Positions 1 through 6,484 of a DNA stretch of 64,000 nt are shown here, in pieces. Source of the stretch: Prosthecobacter fusiformis (GTDB taxonomy: Bacteria; Verrucomicrobiota; Verrucomicrobiia; Verrucomicrobiales; Verrucomicrobiaceae). The number at the start of each line of letters is the position of its first letter. Positions within the stretch are counted from its first letter, which is position 1. A program made the position numbers and the translations under genes. The notes under the pieces are model-generated. The model had not been told where the DNA came from and did not search any database. It saw nothing but the letters and a program-made list of their open reading frames with translations. The stretch is taken from positions 1 through 64,000 of the forward strand of contig NZ_SOCA01000010.1 of the NCBI RefSeq assembly GCF_004364345.1. The letters are read 5' to 3'.

Positions 1-140
1 CTCCAGCTCTCCAGCTCTCCAGCTCTCCAGCTCTCCAGCTCTCCAGCTCTCCAGCTCTCCAGCTCTCCAGCTCTCCAGCTCTCCAGCTCTCCAGCCCTCC
101 AGCCCTCCAGCCCTCCAGCCCTCCAGCCCTCCAGCCCTCC
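1..140. repeat. 8-bp tandem repeat array (TCCAGCTC / TCCAGCCC)
   Basis: About 17 head-to-tail copies of an 8-base unit run from the window edge to about 140. The first eleven or so read TCCAGCTC and the rest TCCAGCCC, so one substitution has spread through the distal half. The array lies 3' of trmD and may continue upstream of the window. A period of 8 is not a multiple of 3, so it is not coding. Degenerate arrays with the same 8-base TCCA period occur near 31950 and 33369. Confidence 0.95.
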
Positions 141-150
141 GCCACCCCCC

Positions 151-822
151 CTACTCCAGCAAATCCGGCCGCATCCTCCGCGTTCGCTCCAGCGCCTGCT
201 GCTGCCGCCATTCCGCGATCTTCCCGTGATTCCCGCTCAGCAAAATATCCGGCACCCGCAGCCCCGCATACTCCGCCGGTTTCGTGTAATGCGGCGCCTC
301 CAGCAGACCACTCGGGCCAAAGGACTCCTCCACCGCGCTCAGATCATCCCCCAGCACTCCGGGCAGCAGCCGCACGATCGCATCCATCACGATCACCGCC
401 GCGATCGCCCCGTTCGTCAGCACATAGTCCCCCAGGCTCAGCTCCTCATCCACCCAGTGGTCCACCACCCGCTGGTCCATCCCCTCATAGTGACCGGATA
501 GGAAAACCAGGTGCTCCTCCCCCGCCAGCCGCTGCGCCGCCGCCTGATCAAAACGCTTCCCCGCAGGCGACATCAAAATCACCCGCGCTTTCTCCGTATG
601 CACCTTCTCCAGCGCAGCAAAGAGCGGCTCCGGCCTCAGCAGCATCCCTTGCCCACCGCCATACGGCGTATCATCCACCTGCTTGTGCCGCCCCAGCCCA
701 TGATCCCTCAAATCATGCACCCCCAGCGTCACTGCCCCCTTCTCCTGGGCCCGCCCCATGATGCTCGTGCCCATCGGTACAGTGATGAGTTCAGGAAAAA
801 GAGTGATGACGTCCAGGCGCAC
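151..822 (-). CDS. trmD: tRNA (guanine-N1-)-methyltransferase TrmD
   Basis: Methylates N1 of G37 in tRNAs using S-adenosylmethionine, which protects the reading frame during translation. It is a cytoplasmic SPOUT-fold enzyme with a trefoil knot. From a GTG at 822 the protein is 223 residues and opens with the family's typical RLDVITLFPEL. Conserved blocks are PYGGGQGM (about 53-60), LSGHYEGMDQRV (108-119) and SLGDYVLTNGA (129-139), and it ends in the usual RMRPDLLE-type tail. The open frame continues upstream to 984, but that part has no family similarity, so GTG 822 is preferred. It is slightly shorter than the E. coli enzyme. rpsP, rimM and rplS, its usual partners, are not visible on this side. 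Confidence 0.96.
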   Translation of the reverse strand: MRLDVITLFPELITVPMGTSIMGRAQEKGAVTLGVHDLRDHGLGRHKQVDDTPYGGGQGMLLRPEPLFAALEKVHTEKARVILMSPAGKRFDQAAAQRLAGEEHLVFLSGHYEGMDQRVVDHWVDEELSLGDYVLTNGAIAAVIVMDAIVRLLPGVLGDDLSAVEESFGPSGLLEAPHYTKPAEYAGLRVPDILLSGNHGKIAEWRQQQALERTRRMRPDLLE

Positions 823-1157
823 AAACCAGCTATGCCGTGCAGGGCAGGGGAGTGCAAGTGATGGAAGCCGAACTCTGCCGATTGGCATCCTCACCACCGT
901 CCTGGAAGGACGATGGAAAGTAGCCGGAGGTGGAGGTCGCGTAGCGACCGAGAACCACCGGATGCGAGTCGAACAAATCACCAACCTGCGTCGCGTCCCG
1001 GAGGGACGCCGGAAGCTTCCTCAAACCCCATGCCCAACCCGGCCGACCCATCCTGCTTCAAAAGTAGAGCGACGACTAAACTCCTCCATTGCTTCATCCT
1101 CGACATTCTATCCCCGGCGCGTCACACTTCCAGCGTTCATCCCCGAAAACCCCTTCT
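823..1157. repeat. Intergenic region with nested palindromes
   Basis: This gap between trmD and a divergently transcribed small secreted gene holds intergenic repeat-type palindromes and no convincing gene. At 924-961 an outer stem CCGGAGGTGG / CCACC-GG encloses an inner hairpin GGTCGC-gta-GCGACC. Near 993-1008 GTCCC-gga-GGGAC forms a second hairpin. Such GC-rich nested palindromes are typical of scattered repeats in Verrucomicrobia and Planctomycetes (general knowledge, not searched). Promoters for both neighbours must lie here, but none is clear. Confidence 0.55.
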
Positions 1158-1634
1158 ATGAAACGCTCGATCATATTCGCAACGTTGTCTATTCTGGCGC
1201 TCTTCAGCTTAACCCAAGCCAGCGAATTTTCCTCGGTCCCCGCCACGGTAAACGAGCTAAAAGACGTCATCGATCTAGATGTCAAAAAGTATAAAATCGA
1301 TTTTGATCATACGGGAGAGATTTCTTTGGAGGTGAAAGGGCTTGGCGTATCAGAGACTTATAAACTCAAAGCGCCCTCCAAATCCGCAACTCTGACCTTA
1401 TACTATGAGCGCGGCCCCAAATCTGCAGGCTCCACCATACCGGGCCATGGCACATTGCATTTCTGGATAGGCAATGATCAAGGCTCCACCTCCAGTTATC
1501 TCCCCTTCGAGGTGGCAAAGGCTCGGGTCACGACGACTGGCTTTCAGAACGACATTTTTCAGGTTCTTGCAACGTCTGCAAAAGACCGGCCAGACGATAG
1601 CGGCTATTCCCTCCGCGTGATCAACAAACCGTAA
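1158..1634 (+). CDS. Small secreted protein of unknown function
   Basis: No family recognised. The 158-residue product begins with a clear Sec signal peptide (MKRSIIFATLSILALFSLTQ, cleavage likely after the Ala-Ser at 21-22). The mature part is charged and beta-rich, with segments such as VKKYKIDFDHTGEISLEVKG and a late Trp-containing stretch (GTLHFWIGND). The frame is open from 1089, but the ATG at 1158 is chosen because it starts directly at the signal peptide. It is the first of three plus-strand genes for short exported proteins (1158-2911) spaced by about 55-90 bases. There is no strong ribosome binding site. The product is probably periplasmic. Confidence 0.75.
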   Translation: MKRSIIFATLSILALFSLTQASEFSSVPATVNELKDVIDLDVKKYKIDFDHTGEISLEVKGLGVSETYKLKAPSKSATLTLYYERGPKSAGSTIPGHGTLHFWIGNDQGSTSSYLPFEVAKARVTTTGFQNDIFQVLATSAKDRPDDSGYSLRVINKP

Positions 1635-1689
1635 ATGCCTAACAAGGCATCTTCAACTCCCCCTCTCTTACGCAACCCCTTTTCCCGGC

Positions 1690-2253
1690 ATGCACCTCTC
1701 CAAAATAAGAACTGCTCTTCTTGGTCTTTCTCTCGTGGCCTCTCTATATGCCGGGGAAGTTCCTGCAGACGTGAGAACGACATCTCCAGACGGTGCTTTT
1801 CAGGTGAGCGTAGCCAGAGTGGGCGATACGAACACAACTCGGTTAGAGATAAAGGACAAGGAGGGGAATCTTCTTTTCACCTCCCCACCACAGATTGACG
1901 GAACTGACATTCTTCATTTCTATCCCGATCACCTCCGGTGGAACTCAGACTCAAAGATTCTGGCGATTGCAGCTGGCTTCCCTAAGTTATTCCAGACCTA
2001 CCTCTTTGCTTGGGACGGCAGGAAATTTCAATCCATTGCCATGCCAAAAATAGCCTCAGGAGAAGACAATCCTTGGATTTATCCGGTTGAGTGGAAGGGA
2101 AATCATACTCTGCATCTGACCATCAGTGGTCCACATGCGGGTAAGGCTCATGACCGTGGCTACAACGGAACCGCTGTCGTGCAGGTTGATCTTGAAACGA
2201 AGACTTCACAGAAGATCTCAGAGAAAGTCACGCACGATGGCCCAACCCAATAA
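1690..2253 (+). CDS. Secreted protein of unknown function
   Basis: The 187-residue product has an N-terminal signal peptide (MHLSKIRTALLGLSLVASLYAG). The mature domain opens with TTSPDGAFQVSVARVGDTN and contains HFYPDHLRWNSDSKILAIAAGF. That alternation of a 'SPDG' strand and a 'W..DSK.LAI' strand resembles single blades of beta-propeller or TolB-like proteins, but only two or three blades would fit in this length. The minus-strand gene at 4263 encodes a product of similar size and layout. It lies 55 bases after the previous secreted gene, with ATGCCT-aaca-AGGCAT, a possible weak hairpin, between them. Function unknown. Confidence 0.75.
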   Translation: MHLSKIRTALLGLSLVASLYAGEVPADVRTTSPDGAFQVSVARVGDTNTTRLEIKDKEGNLLFTSPPQIDGTDILHFYPDHLRWNSDSKILAIAAGFPKLFQTYLFAWDGRKFQSIAMPKIASGEDNPWIYPVEWKGNHTLHLTISGPHAGKAHDRGYNGTAVVQVDLETKTSQKISEKVTHDGPTQ

Positions 2254-2344
2254 CACCATCGAATGAGCCAGTGGTGGCAATGGCCGACAACGCCACTAAT
2301 TTGTTTCGTTCGCGCCTCATCATTAACCGCCCCCCCCCAACACA

Positions 2345-2911
2345 ATGCGATACCTCACCCTCTTCATTCTCTTCCTCATGCTGGGCAGTCTTTCTGCGAC
2401 TGAAAAAGTGCCCGCAGGTTTTGTCATGCAGGTCATGGAGCCCACGGGTGGAAAGATCCTTCGCCCGAAGGGTTGGTTCTACAATGAAGGTCATCGTTCA
2501 AACGCCTGGATGTGGACCATTTCCAAGGAAGATACCCACGACGGGAAAGACCCATACGATACAGGAGTCAGGATTCAGGCAGTTGCTGGAGTGCAGGAAA
2601 GAACAGGCAAGTCTCCAGAGGTCTTCCTGAAGGAGTTTATCGCCCAGAAGAGAAAAGCCGCTGACAAAGTTCACAAAAACTGCGACGCGGTTGACCAAGG
2701 ACTGTTTACCCGGACCTGCATTGAAGTCACTGAACGTGAATACCGGATTCTTTATTCCGTCTTCTGGAGCAACGAAATAGATATGATCGTCATCAGCATC
2801 GCCGGAGCCAAAACGACTGACTGGGAAGCGAATTCAAAGTTCTTCGACACGATGAGTGCCTTTGAACTTATCGATATGAAACGTTTTCCCGATGACCCCA
2901 AAAAGAAGTAG
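2345..2911 (+). CDS. Secreted protein of unknown function
   Basis: The 188-residue exported protein starts with a short signal peptide (MRYLTLFILFLMLGSLSA). The mature part includes EPTGGKILRPKGWFYNEGHR and TWTISKEDT-like segments, two cysteines (about C118 and C127) that could form a disulfide, and a final strand with MIVISIAGAKTTDWE. The PEGWFY-like opening is seen in exported lipoproteins of the PsbP/DUF1795 type, but the match is weak and is offered only as a hint. It is third in a co-directional set of small secreted genes. No strong ribosome binding site is visible; a run of nine C precedes the start. Confidence 0.72.
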   Translation: MRYLTLFILFLMLGSLSATEKVPAGFVMQVMEPTGGKILRPKGWFYNEGHRSNAWMWTISKEDTHDGKDPYDTGVRIQAVAGVQERTGKSPEVFLKEFIAQKRKAADKVHKNCDAVDQGLFTRTCIEVTEREYRILYSVFWSNEIDMIVISIAGAKTTDWEANSKFFDTMSAFELIDMKRFPDDPKKK

Positions 2912-3282
2912 GAAAACACGGTGTGAGATCGATAAAATAACGGCAAATTCTACGCATCGCAAAACCAGCCGCAGAGCGGCGACCGTCCATTAGCCCGGCC
3001 TTTCAAGGCCGGTAATCCCGCCCCGTCCGCAACACCTGCCGGACAGTCGCAGAGCGAAGGCCGAACCCTTTCGGGACCCATGAGAGATCAGACAAACCAC
3101 ACATCTGAGCTGGATCCTTTTCAAAGAAAGAATCAGGCAAAAGTCAGCCAGCAGCGAGGCCAAATCGGAAGAGGCCTCAACTGTGTGCCGTTCTCGCCTG
3201 ACATCTTATTTTGAAACGAGAATCTAAGTAAAAACTTCTACGCTTAGATTGAAAAAATAAAGATCGATGCTACAAACGTGCT
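2912..3282. repeat. Intergenic region with hairpin repeats and left inverted repeat
   Basis: No gene is supported here. The first half (about 2965-3085) is GC-rich with stacked palindromes: CCGC-agag-CGG, CCGGCC-tttcaa-GGCCGG near 2996-3013, and GTCCG/CGGAC. These look like scattered intergenic repeats. After about 3180 the composition becomes AT-rich. It contains the left copy of a 20-bp inverted repeat (3194-3214) and a separate perfect 8-bp inverted repeat, AATCTAAG (3221-3228) and CTTAGATT (3243-3250), just upstream of the next gene. The second could be an operator or a transcript hairpin. Confidence 0.55.
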
Positions 3283-3609
3283 ATGGGATTTACTAGACCT
3301 TATAAAAGAACATGTCGTCAATTCGTGGGCGGTAGTTATGCCGAGGGCGGTCGTGCCGAATACATTCAGGATGAGCGTTACGCTGAGGTTCCTGGACACT
3401 ATGTGAGAGCTTTCCTGATTATTTTAAAAGATCTGCAAGAGTTATTTGATTTCATTGAACCTGACGATGAGAATCTTGCATGTTATTCTTACCGGATCCA
3501 TGCCTTACTGCTTCGTACGTGTGTAGAAGTGGAAGCAAATTGCGTGGCAATATTAAAAGAGAATGGATACCCGAAGCCTGAAAAAAAAACTAACGATGGA
3601 AGACTATAG
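3283..3609 (+). CDS. N-terminal part of a split hypothetical protein
   Basis: The 108-residue frame is largely alpha-helical (GHYVRAFLIILKDLQELFDF, then an SYRIHALLLRTCVEVEANC helix). It runs into a nine-A stretch at 3581-3589, after which it ends with an unrelated TNDGRL tail. One base further on, the next frame continues naturally (KKLTMEDYRKINKTH...), so this and the 3563-4051 frame almost certainly derive from one gene of about 253 residues. With eight A's the frames would join as PEKKLTMEDY. Causes could be a sequencing or assembly error, a real frameshift mutation, or transcriptional slippage. No signal peptide. Composition is clearly more AT-rich than the flanks, suggesting acquired DNA. 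Confidence 0.65.
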   Translation: MGFTRPYKRTCRQFVGGSYAEGGRAEYIQDERYAEVPGHYVRAFLIILKDLQELFDFIEPDDENLACYSYRIHALLLRTCVEVEANCVAILKENGYPKPEKKTNDGRL

Positions 3610-4051
3610 GAAAATCAATAAGACCCATCGTCTCTCATCGTATCAGATTAAAGTCCCCCACTGGAGCGGGACGAAGAATATTCGAGCTCCTTTCGAAGCC
3701 TGGGGACAGACACCCCAACAGCGATTGCCATGGTACATTGCTTACAATGTGACAAAGCATGATCGGCAAAAGACTTTTAAACACGCCAATTTTGACCATT
3801 TATTGGATGCCTGCTGCGGGTTATTTGCGCTTTTAAGTTCTCAATTCTATAACAATGATTTTGGACCCGGTTTGGATTTTTATTCTGTTGAGAGACGGGC
3901 CGATGGTATGGAAAGCGGAATAGGAGAATATTTTCGGGTAAAATTTCCCGATGACTGGCCTGTGGACATGCTATACGACTTCGATTATCAAAAATGGCAG
4001 GTATTGAAATCGGAACCGGAACCATTCTTGAAATACGATTACACGAAGTGA
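3563..4051 (+). CDS. C-terminal part of a split hypothetical protein
   Basis: This frame overlaps the end of the previous one and is read +1 relative to it. Its apparent ATG at 3563 is probably not a true start: real homology-like sequence begins around LTMEDYRKINKTHRLSSY, after the poly-A run. The body includes WYIAYNVTKHDRQKTFKHAN and HLLDACCGLFALLSSQFYNND. A helical 'YN..KHDR...F..A' segment of this kind is reminiscent of HEPN-like or abortive-infection proteins, but this is a weak impression and no catalytic motif can be confirmed. With the 3283 frame it would form a soluble cytoplasmic protein of about 253 residues. Confidence 0.6.
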   Translation: MDTRSLKKKLTMEDYRKINKTHRLSSYQIKVPHWSGTKNIRAPFEAWGQTPQQRLPWYIAYNVTKHDRQKTFKHANFDHLLDACCGLFALLSSQFYNNDFGPGLDFYSVERRADGMESGIGEYFRVKFPDDWPVDMLYDFDYQKWQVLKSEPEPFLKYDYTK

Positions 4052-4118
4052 AATTCACTTAGTTGCGGCCCGCTTACTGAAATCCAGATGTTCAATGAAT
4101 TAGTGAACTAACTGGTGC

Positions 4119-4200
4119 TCAAATAAGATGTCAGGCGAATAGTATAGCTCCGCCTCATGTCTGAGGCCCGGCATTAAATGCTCGTCTGGTGAACGGCACC
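4119..4200. repeat. Right inverted repeat and hairpin cluster
   Basis: Besides the right-hand 20-bp repeat (4119-4138), this stretch contains the hairpin GCCTCA-tgtc-TGAGGC (about 4152-4167), the palindrome GCATTTAATGC (reverse strand, about 4171-4181) and GAACGGCAC (4191-4199), which mirrors 3185-3193. The dense symmetry right after the AT-rich module suggests a recombination end or a transcription stop; which is not clear. Confidence 0.4.
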
Positions 4201-4262
4201 CACCTCGTCAAACCTGCCCAGATGCGTGCCGCCAGCCTCTAACTTAATGACCTCATTCGACC

Positions 4263-4901
4263 TTATTTCCAAAACTCCCACCAGCTATTCCGGCTAGGAA
4301 GGATGGGTTCCGGTTTGCCAGGCGAGCCGGGGTCATCAATGGACACGGTTTGCGTTTCCAGATGAAGAATGAAACTGGGATGTTTGAATGCGGGGTAGAA
4401 AGGGTTAATGGCTGCGCTGATGTGTACGCGGCGTTGTTCCGAATCAAACCAGGCTTCTCCCCGCCACTGCACGCTACTGGTTGATCTGGGAAAGGTATCA
4501 ATCCTGGTTTGAGGCAGAAAATCTGCCAAATCCAGATGTCTGGCGGTCCCTGCTTTAAGGTCATGGATGACGATGGTGTTTCTGTCACCACGCCCGCCGT
4601 GCCACTCGGCGAAAGTGATCACACACCTTCCATCATCAGGGATCATCACATCCCCTGGAGCTATTCTGTTGGGCAGCAATTTTTCAAACTTCTTCTCATA
4701 TTCGGAGGTTTTTTCATTGTAGAAATAGACCAGCGCCCTGCACCTTGCTGGAACTTGGGGATCCCCCATTCCAGCAGGCTCCACACGCACAATCGCTGTC
4801 CCTGAAGGAGATGCATAAGTTTTTGATCGTGGCGGAGCATAAGAGTCGGCCAGCAGAGTGCCCGCTGCTCCCAGCACGGACACAATAAGGAGGATTTTCA
4901 T
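4263..4901 (-). CDS. Secreted protein of unknown function
   Basis: The product is 212 residues from the ATG at 4901, which starts directly at a signal peptide (MKILLIVSVLGAAGTLLADS). The open frame extends to 4985, but the extra 28 residues would bury the signal. The mature part opens with KTYASPSGTAIVRVEP, and later has CVITFAEWHGGRGDRNTIVIHDL and SVQWRGEAWFDSEQRRVHIS. Alternating 'SP.G' and 'D' strands suggest a propeller-like or beta-sandwich periplasmic protein. Its general plan resembles the 1690 gene. It points towards the AT-rich module, so it may mark the edge of that insertion. Function unknown. Confidence 0.72.
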   Translation of the reverse strand: MKILLIVSVLGAAGTLLADSYAPPRSKTYASPSGTAIVRVEPAGMGDPQVPARCRALVYFYNEKTSEYEKKFEKLLPNRIAPGDVMIPDDGRCVITFAEWHGGRGDRNTIVIHDLKAGTARHLDLADFLPQTRIDTFPRSTSSVQWRGEAWFDSEQRRVHISAAINPFYPAFKHPSFILHLETQTVSIDDPGSPGKPEPILPSRNSWWEFWK

Positions 4902-5586
4902 ACCTCTATCCAAAATCATTCGCAGCACCATTGCAATCCGCCAATGAACCGTTACCTCCCAAAAAAATTCTCCTGCCATCGCCATTTGCCCGGTGATCCC
5001 AGCGCGTGGATCAAAACCTGCTCATTCTAAATTCTTCGGGGCCTCAAACAAAAGTTTTGCTTCCCCTCGGTCATGAGTTGCCCCGACTCCAAGAATCACC
5101 TGGATTTTGCCATATCCTATAATAGTGTTTACCACTATCAGAACAAGCCCTTCCTTTCGTGTTATACACGAGGCTTCAAAGCCTTCCGCCATCCTATGGA
5201 TTCTATGAATAAACAACCCGTCCCATCCCCAGGATTTCCCCATGGGGAAATCGATCCCCACCAAATCCCCATCCACAATCGACTGAAAATGAACGGTAAA
5301 CACCCTAAAATCCCCAAATGGGGAAAAATTGAATTTCATCCCCATGCCCTTTGAGGAGGTTTCTTTTCAATATCGAATGCCTTATCCATAATAACCATGA
5401 TTTACCGATCAAGACCTCTTCGTGGAGCGCGCGCGTCTCGCGTGCAGACAGTCGCGTCCCGCGGCTGTCCGTTCTTGAAGGTCGCTCCATCTATGCAAAG
5501 CCGCCGACCGCTCATGCATCCTGGATGGGTTTTACCCGAGGACATGGAAACCGGCAGGCGAGACGCCGCGCACCCAATTCCTCATT
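4902..5586. repeat. Gene-poor stretch with palindromes and a repeat element
   Basis: I see no convincing gene. ORFs of about 100 codons on both strands (around 5022-5354) are mirror images of each other and lack start signals. The stretch holds an 18-bp perfect palindrome, ATTTCCCCATGGGGAAAT, at 5234-5251, a related TCCCC-aaa-TGGGGA at 5311-5323, and further CCCCA motifs between. From about 5423 to 5575 lies a GC-rich element whose ends are imperfect inverted repeats (GCGCGCGTCTCGC near 5429-5441 and GCGAGACGCCGCGC at 5558-5571). It resembles scattered verrucomicrobial intergenic repeats. Confidence 0.55.
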
Positions 5587-6036
5587 TTAAATAGCTGCCT
5601 CCAAATCCACCTCATGATACTCCAGCGCCCATTCCTTCATGTACCGCACCCGGCTGGGAATGAAGCGGTAGATGATCAACTCCGGGTTGTTGATGTCCCG
5701 CAGATACGCGCGGAGCAGGGCATTTCCATTCCAGATCTCCTCAATCAACCCCCGGTCCGTGAGGATCTCGGCGCTGGCGGTGATGCGGACCTGGTTGTGA
5801 TCGTCGTCCGTGTAGCACAGCTCTGCATTCGGGTTCGCCGCCAGTTCAGCCGTCTTGCCATACCGGCGCAGGTTGGCCACATAAACGACAAAACCGTCCG
5901 TTTTCACCGGCGATACCGGCCTCACCCGCGGCTGGTCACCGTCCATCGTCGCCAGCACAGGGAACTTGGCCGCTTTCATCGTCACCAGCGCCAGGGCAGG
6001 CAGTTCAGCAGGATCAATGGGGGCAGGCTGGGGCAT
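5587..6036 (-). CDS. Pyridoxamine 5'-phosphate oxidase-family (FMN-binding split-barrel) protein
   Basis: The 149-residue product has the compact split beta-barrel of the PPOX/general stress protein 26 group. It starts with a helix, then FPVLATMDGDQPRVRPVSPV, where 'latvd..G.PrvRpv' is the FMN-phosphate-contacting strand pair. It continues with GFVVYVANLRRYGKTAELAANPNAELCYTD, the usual 'k...l..np.v.l.f.d' block, and ends with RFIPSRVRYMKEWAL. Members bind FMN or F420-like flavins and reduce small molecules or detoxify oxidants; the true PNPOx substrate residues are not evident. No signal peptide, so cytoplasmic. It is a monocistronic minus-strand gene beside repeat-rich DNA. Confidence 0.85.
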   Translation of the reverse strand: MPQPAPIDPAELPALALVTMKAAKFPVLATMDGDQPRVRPVSPVKTDGFVVYVANLRRYGKTAELAANPNAELCYTDDDHNQVRITASAEILTDRGLIEEIWNGNALLRAYLRDINNPELIIYRFIPSRVRYMKEWALEYHEVDLEAAI

Positions 6037-6484
6037 GGGAAGAAAGAATGAGTCCGGGGAAACAAGGCACTGTTTTTTAACAGGATTTACAGGATGGCAG
6101 GATTAACAAAATTCAGAAAGGGGACAACTTAGGAAACGGCGCGCTGAAAGAGGATTGGCAAAAAGATGTTGGGTAAAAGATTTTGAATCCATGGAATGAA
6201 TTGGATGAAGACCGCTTTGACCAGCTCTGCTCTTCCATCTTTAACCCAACATCTTTTTGCCAAAACGGTTTGGAAATCATAAACCCCCTCATCCCGCCAC
6301 ACCCCGAACGCCCTTGTCAAGCTTGAGGCACCAACAAAAGTTTCGCCGGAAACGTCCTCCAGGGTTGCCCCGCCTCCCCCCTTTCGTTAACTCACTTCTC
6401 AGTCACTGCCAGCCTTCCTCTTGACCTCTGCCTTGACCTTTGACTCTCTCCTTCTGACCCTTTCCCTCCGATCCTCTTCCAACC
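6037..6484. repeat. Intergenic region with long inverted repeat before tex
   Basis: No gene is supported. It contains a short AGGATT-type direct repeat (about 6078-6108: ACAGGATTT, ACAGGATGG, CAGGATTA) of a kind seen widely in bacterial intergenic DNA. It also holds the 26-bp inverted repeat described separately. The last 100 bases before tex are pyrimidine-rich (CCTTTGACTCTCTCC and similar), with no clear promoter. Confidence 0.5.
6155..6263. repeat. 109-bp element with 26-bp terminal inverted repeats
   Basis: The left arm at 6155-6180 (beginning TTGGCAAAAAGATGTTGGGT) and the right arm at 6238-6263 (ending AACATCTTTTTGCCAA) are reverse complements over 26 bases with a single mismatch. They enclose 57 bases that include a WCATGGAATGAATTGGATGA-type stretch. 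No coding potential is evident. Transcribed, it would make a very stable stem. It looks like a MITE or other small palindromic repeat rather than a terminator, because neither arm is followed by a U tract and no transcript clearly ends here. Confidence 0.7.

Larger units (their letters stand above)
3194..4138. mobile_element. Candidate mobile or cassette-like module bounded by 20-bp inverted repeats
   Basis: TCGCCTGACATCTTATTTT begins the left repeat (3194-3214). Its reverse complement, lacking one T, is at 4119-4138. Between them lies only the AT-rich, broken gene pair at 3283-4051. A second short pair is outside: GTGCCGTTC at 3185-3193 and GAACGGCAC at 4191-4199. No transposase or integrase is encoded, and target-site duplications were not identified. 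It could be a non-autonomous element, a cassette, or a gene flanked by regulatory repeats. The boundaries are seen directly; mobility is inference. Confidence 0.4.

Noticed and set aside
1-140. CRISPR array
   Set aside because: The 8-bp units are directly adjacent with no spacers and no cas genes are present.
226-861. Plus-strand ORFs opposite trmD
   Set aside because: They are antisense to a clear TrmD protein, are rich in His/Arg/Pro as expected from mirrored GC-rich codons, and have no start signals.
1637-1650. Possible integron attC site (GCCTAAC next to AGGC)
   Set aside because: GCCTAAC is present, but no downstream GTTRRRY partner at attC spacing was found, and no integrase is encoded. 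The word GCCTAAC is also found in coding and unrelated regions.
3563-3580. ATG at 3563 as a true start of the second half-gene
   Set aside because: It lies within the coding sequence of the first half, lacks a ribosome binding site, and the family-like sequence begins after the poly-A run.
5022-5354. Overlapping ORFs of about 93-107 codons on both strands
   Set aside because: They lie in palindrome-rich DNA, have no ribosome binding site and mirror each other; neither shows a believable protein sequence.
6129-6320. 63-codon minus-strand ORF
   Set aside because: It runs through the 26-bp inverted repeat and has no start signal or domain.
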